Below are positions 1-6,337 of a stretch of DNA of 50,740 nucleotides, in pieces (within the stretch, counting starts at the first letter, position 1; each line of letters opens with the position of its first letter). The notes under the pieces were generated by a model. It saw only the letters and a list, made by a program, of their open reading frames with translations. It was not told where the DNA came from and did not search any database. Source of the stretch: JBAWAP01 sp049589355 (GTDB lineage: Bacteria; Chloroflexota; Anaerolineae; VGOG01); contig JBAWAP010000265.1 in NCBI GenBank assembly GCA_049589355.1, positions 1 through 50,740 of the forward strand, given 5' to 3'. The translations under genes and the position numbers were made by a program.

Positions 1-315
1 GCCCATGCCATCAGGGGAGCTGCTTTGGCCCCGGACGCCGTAGGTGGTGCCGGTGATGGCAGTGGCCGCGCCAAGTACGCCCACACCATCAGGGGAGTCG
101 CTTGTGCCGACGACGCCGGGGGCGGGGCCGCTGGTGGCACTGGCATAGCCGAGCACACCTATGCCATCCGGGGAGTTGCTCCGGGCGTACACGCCGTAGG
201 TGGTGCCGGTGATGGCGGCGGCGTAGCCGAGCACGCCCACGCCATCAGGGGAGTCACTCTTGCCGTAGACGCCATAGGTTTGGCCACTGGTGGCGAGGGC
301 ATAGCCGAGCACGCC
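1..315 (-). repeat. 78-bp tandem repeat inside the secreted protein
   Basis: About four diverged copies of a 78-bp (26-codon) unit are visible and continue beyond the window edge. Each unit carries GVLG, a short Ala/Thr stretch, GVYG or GVRG, and SxSPDG. The period is an exact multiple of three, so copy number can change without breaking the frame. Confidence 0.8.
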
Positions 316-822
316 TATGCTCCCCTCTGCGGAGCTCATATTCCCGCCAAGCACGGCGCTGCCTCCGTCAACGATGCCGACGACGTCTGCGCCTGGCCTG
401 AGGCTCAGGGCGTAGGGTACGGGCAACAGCTCTCGCCTCGGTAAGAGCGTCTCGGCGCCCACCTTCAGTTCCAGCCATAACGCCTGGCCATTGAAGTGAG
501 ACGGATCCACGCCCAACTCGACATTGAAAAGGCCGTCGTACACCTGCACGTTCTGGGCACCGCTGTCCCATAGCATGGTGCCACCACTTCGTGCGTCATA
601 GAGCTGGAACTGCATGGTGTAGGTCCCATCGGCCACCGGATTGCCGTTGGCATCGGTCAGCCGCCCCTGATAACTGATCTTGGCGGCCACATGGCCAGCA
701 ATGGTTACCTCCTCACTGCCTGGCTCCTCCCCCGGTGGGCTGGCAATGGTGGTGCCTGCAGCCCAAACTAGAGCCAGGATGGCGGCTGTCGCTAATAGGA
801 TCACAATAGTTCTGCTTCTCAT
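1..822 (-). CDS. Secreted repeat protein, 3' end outside window
   Basis: The frame opens at an ATG (820-822) with an AAAGGAG ribosome site at 831-837 and stays open to the window edge, giving 274 residues of an incomplete protein. Residues 1-26 form a Sec-type signal peptide: a basic start (MRSR), a hydrophobic core, and an Ala-rich end. Then comes a beta-rich domain of about 120 residues (starting near KISYQGRLTD), of a kind common at the start of large secreted proteins in Chloroflexota and Planctomycetes. From about residue 170 the chain consists of 26-residue repeats built on GVLGY and SxSPDG. Function is unknown; a surface or fibre role is inference. The opposite-strand frame over the repeats is low complexity and not a gene. 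Confidence 0.8.
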   Translation of the reverse strand, partial: MRSRTIVILLATAAILALVWAAGTTIASPPGEEPGSEEVTIAGHVAAKISYQGRLTDANGNPVADGTYTMQFQLYDARSGGTMLWDSGAQNVQVYDGLFNVELGVDPSHFNGQALWLELKVGAETLLPRRELLPVPYALSLRPGADVVGIVDGGSAVLGGNMSSAEGSIGVLGYALATSGQTYGVYGKSDSPDGVGVLGYAAAITGTTYGVYARSNSPDGIGVLGYASATSGPAPGVVGTSDSPDGVGVLGAATAITGTTYGVRGQSSSPDGMG

Positions 823-923
823 TATGATTTCTCCTTTCGTAGATTATCACATCTTGAACTCATTCTACATTGCTTGTCGAGAGATGTCAAGCTCCTAGAC
901 AACTGCCTGACCTCATTCATCGT

Positions 924-954
924 AAAAGAAAAAGGGGACACTTGTCGTGTCCCC
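924..954 (-). terminator. Intrinsic terminator after the dockerin fragment
   Basis: On the minus strand an 8-bp perfect stem (GGGGACAC / GTGTCCCC, loop of 5) is followed by TTTTTCTTTT. It lies 15 bases past the stop of the dockerin remnant. Confidence 0.7.
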
Positions 955-968
955 TCTGACCCTTCCCC

Positions 969-1070
969 TCATTCACCGATCTTCCGTCCCAGCCACTGCA
1001 CCAGCCTCATGATGTCCACCACGTTCACCGCCCTGTCGCCGTTCAGGTCGTGGAGGATAGAAGAAAACAT
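969..1070 (-). pseudogene. Orphan dockerin / calcium-binding tail fragment
   Basis: The minus strand encodes a 33-residue piece reading DLNGDRAVNVVDIMRLVQWLG near its end. This is the typical second half of a type I dockerin or EF-hand-like repeat that ends secreted proteins in this kind of organism. It ends at a proper TGA and has its own terminator, but the sequence upstream is palindromic intergenic DNA with no frame for the rest of a protein. I read it as the surviving 3' end of a deleted secreted-protein gene. It is in a different reading context from the repeat protein at the window start, which has its own start between the two. Confidence 0.65.
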
Positions 1071-1100
1071 GGGGATTCCCATCCCCATGCAACGAACTCA

Positions 1101-1147
1101 AGTGCGCCAAGGCGCACTCAACTAGGGGCAAATGGCTATTTGCCCCT
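1101..1147. repeat. Two adjacent palindromes
   Basis: Two perfect inverted repeats stand side by side: AGTGCGCC/GGCGCACT (1101-1118) and AGGGGCAAAT/ATTTGCCCCT (1124-1147). They fill the spacer between the acyl carrier protein stop and the dockerin remnant. No poly-T tract follows on either strand, so a terminator role for acpP is possible but unproven. Confidence 0.6.
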
Positions 1148-1189
1148 ACATCAGCCAGCTTTGGCTTGTTAGTGTCCGCAGGCCCTCTA

Positions 1190-1423
1190 TTAGGCCATGC
1201 GCTCCTCGATGTGGGCCAACGCCTCCCCGACCGTGGTGATCTGCTGAGCCTCCTCATCGGAGATTTCGCCTCCGAACTTGTCCTCGAAGGCCATGATCAG
1301 CTCCACCAGGTCGAGGGAATCAGCCTCCAGATCTTCGCGGAAGCTGGCCTCAGGGGTGACCTTCTCCGGGTCAACACCCAGCACTTCGACGATGATGGCC
1401 TTTACATCCTCAAATACCGACAT
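1190..1423 (-). CDS. acpP: Acyl carrier protein
   Basis: This 77-residue acidic protein matches acyl carrier protein in length and sequence. The phosphopantetheine attachment motif ADSLDLVEL is present (Ser at about residue 36), followed by the typical FEDKFG and I-S-D-E-E segments. It carries growing acyl chains in type II fatty acid synthesis in the cytoplasm. A GAGGAGG ribosome site lies 7 bases before the ATG, and a good promoter stands at 1459-1487. It is transcribed alone, with no fab genes beside it. Confidence 0.95.
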   Translation of the reverse strand: MSVFEDVKAIIVEVLGVDPEKVTPEASFREDLEADSLDLVELIMAFEDKFGGEISDEEAQQITTVGEALAHIEERMA

Positions 1424-1458
1424 TCTTTCACCTCCTCAATGGGTAATAATTGGCCCTT

Positions 1459-1487
1459 ATTTTACCAGCCTTGGCCGATATAGTCAA
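1459..1487 (-). promoter_or_regulatory. Sigma-70-type promoter for acpP
   Basis: The minus strand has TTGACT (-35, 1482-1487), a 17-bp spacer and TAAAAT (-10, 1459-1464), about 36 bases before the acpP start. Confidence 0.7.
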
Positions 1488-1549
1488 GAACCGATTGGCT
1501 TGGGGCGCGGGCCCAGATTGGCCGCAACTTTCCCCGCCGAAACCCGCGT

Positions 1550-1578
1550 TTGACAAGAACCGATACCGCTGGTAATAT
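1550..1578 (+). promoter_or_regulatory. Promoter for fni
   Basis: A perfect TTGACA (1550-1555) is followed by a 17-bp spacer and TAATAT (1573-1578). It faces the fni gene and is divergent from the acpP promoter. Confidence 0.6.
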
Positions 1579-1645
1579 TGGGTAGGATGGCCTATTCATT
1601 CATTTCAACACCGTCGGCAGCAAAAAGTTACGGAGGTCCCAGCCC

Positions 1646-2668
1646 ATGCACAATCAACGAAAGACCGAACACCTGCGCATCTCCCTGGAAGAGAATGTGC
1701 GCTTCCGCAATTTGACTACGGGCCTGGAAAGATATCGCTTCGTTCATCAGGCCCTGCCAGAGATAAACCGCGACGACATTGACCTTTCCACCACCTTGCT
1801 AAGCAAGGAACTGAGTGCACCTTTGATCATCTCCTCCATGACTGGTGGCACTGAGGAGGCCGAGACGATCAACAAGAACCTGGCCCTGGCGGCGCAAATT
1901 CATGGTCTGGGCATGGGCGTCGGTTCACAACGAGCGGCCCTGGAAGAGCCAAGTTTGTCTCACACCTACCAGGTACGAGACGTGGCTCCCGACATCCTGC
2001 TCTTGGCTAACCTGGGTGCGGTGCAGTTGAACTATGGCTACAGCGTCGAGCATTGTCAGCGAGCGGTGGAGATGATTGAAGCCGATGCTCTGATTCTGCA
2101 CTTGAACCCTTTACAGGAGGCTCTCCAGCCGGAGGGCAATACCGACTTCTCAGGACTGCTGGCCAAGATCGAGAAGGTCTGCCGGGAGCTATCTATGCCC
2201 GTTATTGTGAAAGAGGTGGGTTGGGGCATCTCCGAGGAGGTAGCTCGGAGGCTGGCGGACTCCGGCGTGGCCGCTATAGACGTGGCTGGAGCTGGGGGCA
2301 CCTCCTGGAGCGAAGTGGAGATGTACCGAGCCGATAGCGAGACCTTGCGCCGCATCGCTGCTGCCTTCGCCGATTGGGGAATCCCCACTGCGGAATCCAT
2401 CCAGATGGTCCGGCGAGGCGCTCCTGGAGTAACCTTGATCGCCAGTGGGGGCATCCGCACCGGCGTGGAGGCCGCCAAAGCCATCGCCTTAGGCGCCGAC
2501 GCCGTGGCCCTGGCCACACCCTTCCTGCAACCAGCTACCGTCTCGCCCGAAATAGTAGGTGAAAAGATTCAGGAAATACTGGAGGAACTGCGCACGGCCA
2601 TGTTCTGCCTCGGCGCTAGAAACCTTCAGGAGCTCAAGAATGTCCCCCTACAGAAACCAGGTTTTTAG
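1646..2668 (+). CDS. fni: Type 2 isopentenyl-diphosphate isomerase
   Basis: This 340-residue protein is an FMN-dependent type 2 IPP isomerase, which interconverts IPP and DMAPP in isoprenoid synthesis. Visible family motifs are SSMTGG (flavin site), GVGSQRAALE, HLNPLQEALQPEG with the substrate-binding Asn and Gln, KEVGWGIS with the catalytic-region Lys, and IASGGIRTG then GADAVALATPF for the phosphate-binding end of the TIM barrel. GGAGG lies at the proper distance before the ATG. The next gene is a polyprenyl synthase that uses the product. The last codons (LQKPGF) and the stop lie inside the left arm of a dispersed repeat (2652-2747), so the C-terminus may have been supplied by that element. 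Confidence 0.95.
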   Translation: MHNQRKTEHLRISLEENVRFRNLTTGLERYRFVHQALPEINRDDIDLSTTLLSKELSAPLIISSMTGGTEEAETINKNLALAAQIHGLGMGVGSQRAALEEPSLSHTYQVRDVAPDILLLANLGAVQLNYGYSVEHCQRAVEMIEADALILHLNPLQEALQPEGNTDFSGLLAKIEKVCRELSMPVIVKEVGWGISEEVARRLADSGVAAIDVAGAGGTSWSEVEMYRADSETLRRIAAAFADWGIPTAESIQMVRRGAPGVTLIASGGIRTGVEAAKAIALGADAVALATPFLQPATVSPEIVGEKIQEILEELRTAMFCLGARNLQELKNVPLQKPGF

Positions 2669-2747
2669 GCTGATGGAAACCGCTTCGCAGTCCATAGAAC
2701 CCAAAGCGACGACCTGCTTGCTCAGATAGGTCAAAAACCTGGTTTCT
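2652..2747. repeat. 96-bp element with 15-bp inverted ends, copy 1
   Basis: AGAAACCAGGTTTTT (2652-2666) and its perfect complement (2733-2747) bound a 96-bp element. Each end contains the odd palindrome AAACC-A-GGTTT. A second copy stands at 32388-32482 with matching ends and a shared internal stretch (CTGCTTGCTCAGA). The left arm overlaps the fni stop codon. Confidence 0.8.
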
Positions 2748-2783
2748 CCATCAAGTGTCAAGCAAACTAGGAGCAACCCCACC

Positions 2784-3842
2784 ATGAGCCTAAACAGCGC
2801 TTTTGAGAGATACCTGCCCCTCATCGAGGCAGAGCTGCGGAAAGTCCTTGCTACCCCCCATCCCCAACTGGCATCCTTCTATGGTATGATGCAATATCAC
2901 CTGGGCTGGATTGATGAGGGCTTAGTTCCTACCAAGGATGGTGCAGGTAAGCGCCTGCGGCCCATCCTCTGCCTCTTGACCTGCCAGGCGACCGGCGGCG
3001 ATCCTGACCAAGCCTTGCCGGCTGCCGCAGCCATCGAATTGGTGCACAACTTCTCCCTCGTCCACGACGACATCGAAGACAAGAGTCCTCTGCGGCGAGG
3101 CCGCTCCACCGTCTGGAAAGTCTGGGGCGAGCCCCAGGCCATCAACGTGGGCGATGGCCTGTTCGCCCTGGCCCACCTGGCCATGCGACACCTGGCCGAT
3201 AGAGGGGTGCCTCCTCGACGAGTGCTCACAGCCTTTGAGATCCTCGACGAGGCTTGCCTGGCCCTCACCGAGGGCCAATACCTGGACCTGAGCTTCGAGG
3301 CCCGTCTGGACGTTGATGTGAAGCAATACCTCTCGATGATCCGGGGCAAGACGGCCGCCCTTTTCAGAGCTGCCACGCAACTGGGGGCCCTCGTTGCCGG
3401 GAGCGACCCCGAATCCATGGCCTGCTATCGTCGCTTCGGCGAGAACCTGGGCCTGGCCTTCCAGATCGTGGACGACATCCTGGGCATCTGGGGCGATCCG
3501 CAGGTGACCGGCAAGCCGGCGGCCAGTGACATCCAGCAGCGCAAAAAGACGCTGCCCATCGTCCGGGCTCTTGAGGAAGAGCCCTGTACTGAGCCTCGTC
3601 GAAGTAAGAGAGCCGGAAGCAAAGGTCTGGGAGAGATCTATCAACGGGAGACGATTGACGAGGAAGCCGTGGGGATGGCGCTCAAGATTCTAGAGAACCT
3701 GGGGGCGCGTCACTACGCAGAGGAGATGGCCAACCACTACTACCAGCAAGCCCTGGCTGAACTTGATGCCGTAGCTATGGAAAACGGGACCCAAGACGAT
3801 CTAAGGGAACTGGCTGCCTTTCTGGTCGAGAGGGCGTACTAA
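2784..3842 (+). CDS. Polyprenyl diphosphate synthase (GGPP/FPP synthase family)
   Basis: This 352-residue enzyme condenses IPP with allylic diphosphates. It has the GAGKRLRP substrate motif, the first Asp-rich motif LVHDDIED, and the second, FQIVDDILGIWGD. The chain length of the product cannot be told from sequence by eye. An AGGAG site precedes the ATG and the gene follows fni, so both probably belong to one isoprenoid transcript. Around residues 268-280 it carries an unusual segment, CTEPRRSKRAGSKG, which is translated from a palindromic repeat found at four or more places in this window; the usual family has only a short loop there. The reading frame is kept, so the enzyme may still work. 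Confidence 0.93.
   Translation: MSLNSAFERYLPLIEAELRKVLATPHPQLASFYGMMQYHLGWIDEGLVPTKDGAGKRLRPILCLLTCQATGGDPDQALPAAAAIELVHNFSLVHDDIEDKSPLRRGRSTVWKVWGEPQAINVGDGLFALAHLAMRHLADRGVPPRRVLTAFEILDEACLALTEGQYLDLSFEARLDVDVKQYLSMIRGKTAALFRAATQLGALVAGSDPESMACYRRFGENLGLAFQIVDDILGIWGDPQVTGKPAASDIQQRKKTLPIVRALEEEPCTEPRRSKRAGSKGLGEIYQRETIDEEAVGMALKILENLGARHYAEEMANHYYQQALAELDAVAMENGTQDDLRELAAFLVERAY
3583..3612. repeat. Palindromic repeat inserted in the synthase gene
   Basis: The stretch TGTACTGAGCCTCGTCGAAG is a near copy of the TGTACTGAGCCTGTCGAAG repeat in the spacer at 29331-29353, and related to the GAGC/GTCGAAG repeats inside the 10.1-11.9 kb gene. Here it is translated in frame. Confidence 0.6.
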
Positions 3843-4075
3843 CTCGATTTTCGATTGCCGATTGCCGATTTTCGATTCAGAAATCGGCAATCGCAAATCG
3901 GAAATGTCTCTCCGTTTCCCCACTCTCGCTGGACGAAGCACACCGCCACGTCAGTATCACTCCCAGACACATCCCGCCCCCGGACCTGGGAGCCAAAGAT
4001 GACGATGAGGTCAAGATTATATCGGCGAGCGATTTCGAGTAACCTCTCTCCGTCAGCCCTGTACATTTTATTCAT
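3839..4075 (-). pseudogene. Truncated MNT-type nucleotidyltransferase
   Basis: The first 50 or so residues are a minimal nucleotidyltransferase domain with the diagnostic VIFGSQVRGRDVSGSDTD (GSxxRG followed by SDxD), as in MntA antitoxins that pair with HEPN toxins. After FVQREW the frame runs into the heptamer-repeat spacer and encodes repeat-derived residues up to a stop, so the second half of the domain and any HEPN partner are missing. It is most likely a relic of a toxin-antitoxin pair cut by repeat-associated deletion. The stop overlaps the end of the synthase gene on the other strand. Confidence 0.65.
3843..3905. repeat. Inverted imperfect heptamer array
   Basis: Tandem copies of CGATTGC / CGATTTT run rightwards and are then met by the complementary GGCAATCGCAAATCGG, so the spacer can fold into one long imperfect hairpin. 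The same design with other heptamers occurs at four other spacers in this window. It overlaps the broken end of the MNT fragment. Confidence 0.6.
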
Positions 4076-4145
4076 ACCTTGTTCTATCCCCCGTGGGGAC
4101 CGGAAGACCTTTCAGAAAGCAATCTCTCTTGCGACTCATCCCCGC

Positions 4146-5009
4146 TTATCGGACAAATTGGCTAACAAAGGTGAGGTAGCCCTGCCGGCCACCTTGCCGG
4201 CTCCAGCGGTTGATGGACTTGCGGACACACTTCAAGCAGGCAACGAGCTCATCCAAGGTAATGGGCTCCATAGGGATCTCAGCCGGCTTGCCGTCCTCGT
4301 CGTGAAACCTTTCGCGCCCCAGCCGCCATTCACACATTACTTCGACCATCTCGTAGACCTCTTGGGCCAGGGAATCCAGGGATGGCAGTCTTGCCTGGCA
4401 TCCTTTCGCCTCAGCTCGATACGTACGGAGCAGGGCCTCAATGGCGGATAGAGCTTCCCAGTCCATCATCCCAGGATGATCATGGTACACCTGGACGATG
4501 CCGAACTCGATGTTCTGCAGGACGTCCTGGTAGCGTTCCTCGAAGGGCAAGCTTAGGTCCCCTCGTTCAATATCAGGTCGCACTATCAGCGTTGGTTGCT
4601 CTCTCTCAGGTGCCTCCTCCACTGTCTCGCCAGAGATGTTGGTGAATTCCACCAGAGGTATGGGGTTGTCGTCGTCCCCCGGCGGCAGGTGGCGCTTCTC
4701 TTCGGGGATAGCGTCCAGATCAACGATGCCCACTAAGGTGAACTCCTCGCCGATGTCCCAATGAGACAGGGGCTGCATAAGGAATTTGTTCACCTCTTCT
4801 GGGTTGATGACCACCGTGGGGCAGCGAGCGCAGAACCACCCGATATCGCCGCCGATCATAAAGTTATCAGCCGCTTCTTCCCCGTGCTGGGTAATGACCA
4901 GGTAGGTCTGCCTGCTCTGCTGCAAGGGACCACCGCACCGGGGGCAGGGGCCGGGTTGCCCCTCAAACTCCTTATAGATGCACTCTCGCGGTATGGTGAC
5001 GTCAATCAA
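4146..5009 (-). CDS. Zinc-ribbon protein of unknown function
   Basis: I do not recognise this 287-residue acidic protein. Residues 20-70 contain CPRCGG and, about 35 residues later, CARC, which together would form a zinc ribbon. The middle is rich in Glu and Asp, and the C-terminal 130 residues look helical. No membrane segment or signal peptide is seen. It ends a minus-strand group (DUF6922 protein, AbiEii remnant, 196-residue protein, this gene) that starts from a strong promoter at 6252-6280, so it is probably accessory DNA cargo. Function cannot be assigned. Confidence 0.7.
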   Translation of the reverse strand: MIDVTIPRECIYKEFEGQPGPCPRCGGPLQQSRQTYLVITQHGEEAADNFMIGGDIGWFCARCPTVVINPEEVNKFLMQPLSHWDIGEEFTLVGIVDLDAIPEEKRHLPPGDDDNPIPLVEFTNISGETVEEAPEREQPTLIVRPDIERGDLSLPFEERYQDVLQNIEFGIVQVYHDHPGMMDWEALSAIEALLRTYRAEAKGCQARLPSLDSLAQEVYEMVEVMCEWRLGRERFHDEDGKPAEIPMEPITLDELVACLKCVRKSINRWSRQGGRQGYLTFVSQFVR

Positions 5010-5034
5010 TCCTCAATCCTCCCCTCAAGAAAGG

Positions 5035-5625
5035 TCAGAACACCACCTCAAAAAGCGCGTCGGTGCCCAATTTGGGGATCCACTGGCGGGCCAGCCGATC
5101 CACAGGCCCCATTGGGCCAACGTCAATCCAGTCGTCAATGCTGCCCAGGTAGCACCAGCGCTCTGTGCAGAAAGTGCGCTGCTCCGCATCCACCAGGATG
5201 AAGCGCAGAACTGGTGTGAATCGGGCGCGGCCCCCCAGCAGTTCTCGTAGCCACTCAGCCCGTCCGGGGACGAGCAAACCCACCCCTCTCAACTCGGTGA
5301 TTAACTCATCAGGGGCTAGTCCGACCCGCTCGTAAACCTCAATGCGGTTGTGCTTGACGGCGACGTGGTAGTTGTGCGACTTGGGGTGTCGCTGCACCGC
5401 CGCCTCGACCGCCGCAACCTCCCCCGGCCGAATCTGTGCGGGACGATCCTTCACCAGCGAAACGGCGCCGTTGACACTTTCGCTGATCTTCCATCCTTCC
5501 GGAATCTGTTCCACGGGGTCGCCTTTCGGCTCGCGGGCGAAGTAGTAGCGCGGTTTGCCGGTTTTGGTGACGCCTCGGCATAGGTAGTAAGTAACTCCTC
5601 TCCAGTTCGTGTACGTGACTGGCAT
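5035..5625 (-). CDS. Conserved hypothetical protein, 196 residues
   Basis: The protein is soluble and begins MPVTYTNWRGVTYYLCRG. It has a KTGKPRYYFAREPKG segment and an aromatic-rich C-terminal half with WCYLGSIDDWIDVGPMG. I recognise no catalytic motif; the KxRYYFA stretch resembles small nucleic-acid-associated proteins of accessory regions, but this is weak. The stop lies 25 bases before the start of the zinc-ribbon gene, which suggests co-transcription. Neighbouring remnants of AbiEii-type genes place it in an accessory patch. Confidence 0.65.
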   Translation of the reverse strand: MPVTYTNWRGVTYYLCRGVTKTGKPRYYFAREPKGDPVEQIPEGWKISESVNGAVSLVKDRPAQIRPGEVAAVEAAVQRHPKSHNYHVAVKHNRIEVYERVGLAPDELITELRGVGLLVPGRAEWLRELLGGRARFTPVLRFILVDAEQRTFCTERWCYLGSIDDWIDVGPMGPVDRLARQWIPKLGTDALFEVVF

Positions 5626-5649
5626 GTGTTTACTCCTCCATCCTCACAC

Positions 5650-5874
5650 TCAACCTTCCAACCCACTCAAGCGGCGCGTCAACCGTCGGGCGGCCGCTTC
5701 GCAGTAGGCACGTACATCCGCCCACTTTATCGGTGTCAATAGCCTGGGCATAGGCTGCAACGCCAGTGCCGTTCCGCCGGCCAGGTAGAAATCGCTGATA
5801 AAGGGTTGCTGGCTCAAGTAGGCCAGCGCATGGCGACAGGCGGGTGTGGTGGTCAACTCATGAAAGTCTACCAT
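5650..5874 (-). pseudogene. AbiEii-like nucleotidyltransferase with internal deletion
   Basis: The 74-residue frame starts MVDFHELTTTP and reaches FYLAGGTALALQ, the conserved beginning of AbiEii / COG2253-type nucleotidyltransferase toxins (GGTALAL). It then jumps directly to PMPRLLTPIKWADVRAYCE, which resembles the C-terminal end of such proteins (compare the tail remnant at 42361-42492). About 120 or more residues with the catalytic DxD are missing, so only head and tail remain in frame. The start overlaps the DUF6922 stop (ATGGTAG). Confidence 0.65.
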
Positions 5875-6170
5875 GGTTCCATCCTTTTGGCCTCCACTGC
5901 CCACTCTGGTGCGACGTAGTCCGTTACTCCTAGTGCCAGTCGCCATAGGGCAAACGAGCGCCTGGACAGCAAGCGAAACCCGTGCCGCCACACCCACCTG
6001 GCTACACTGGCTTCGCCGTAGGTCACAAACAGCCAACGCAGTTGTTCCCACGTGCCCCGTTCCAAAATCCGCTCAATGATGACGCTCTTGTGACATTCGA
6101 GGTCCATCGTATCAAAGTCATATTCTGGAAACAGCCACGCGGTGTCGGCGGGCAGATGACTACCGGCCAT
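5868..6170 (-). CDS. DUF6922-like protein, copy 1 (AbiEii partner)
   Basis: This 100-residue protein is clearly related to the one at 42493-42795: both share a DxxTxDL-like stretch, the core I..IL..GTW...RWLF.TYG, and LLSR..F..WR..LGV near the end. I associate it with the DUF6922 family, which often lies just before AbiEii-type nucleotidyltransferase genes and may act as the antitoxin or DNA-binding half. Here the next gene is exactly such a nucleotidyltransferase, but gutted. A strong promoter lies 82 bases upstream. Confidence 0.7.
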   Translation of the reverse strand: MAGSHLPADTAWLFPEYDFDTMDLECHKSVIIERILERGTWEQLRWLFVTYGEASVARWVWRHGFRLLSRRSFALWRLALGVTDYVAPEWAVEAKRMEPW

Positions 6171-6251
6171 AAGTAACTCCTCTCTAGTTCGTGTATGTGA
6201 TTGGATAGCCTACTCCACCAAGACAGAATATCGAGTGCAAATGTTGACTCC

Positions 6252-6280
6252 ATTATACACCCACAGGCAACCAGCGTCAA
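6252..6280 (-). promoter_or_regulatory. Strong sigma-70-type promoter
   Basis: The minus strand reads TTGACG (6275-6280), 17 bases, TATAAT (6252-6257). It drives the DUF6922 protein and the genes after it. Confidence 0.75.
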
Positions 6281-6337
6281 GAACGAACCACGTCCTCGCC
6301 CTGTTAGCGCCTGAACCTCTTGAAGTCGAGCTTCCTT

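Noticed and set aside
1..315. CRISPR array at the 78-bp repeats
   Set aside because: Units are coding, contiguous and diverged, with no spacers between short identical repeats.
25..444. Open plus-strand frame with AHAIRGVA repeats
   Set aside because: It is the opposite-strand shadow of the 78-bp repeats of the secreted protein, which has a signal peptide and a ribosome site.
2056..3644. Long antisense frames over fni and the polyprenyl synthase
   Set aside because: The plus-strand genes have full family motifs; the antisense frames are GC-driven shadows.
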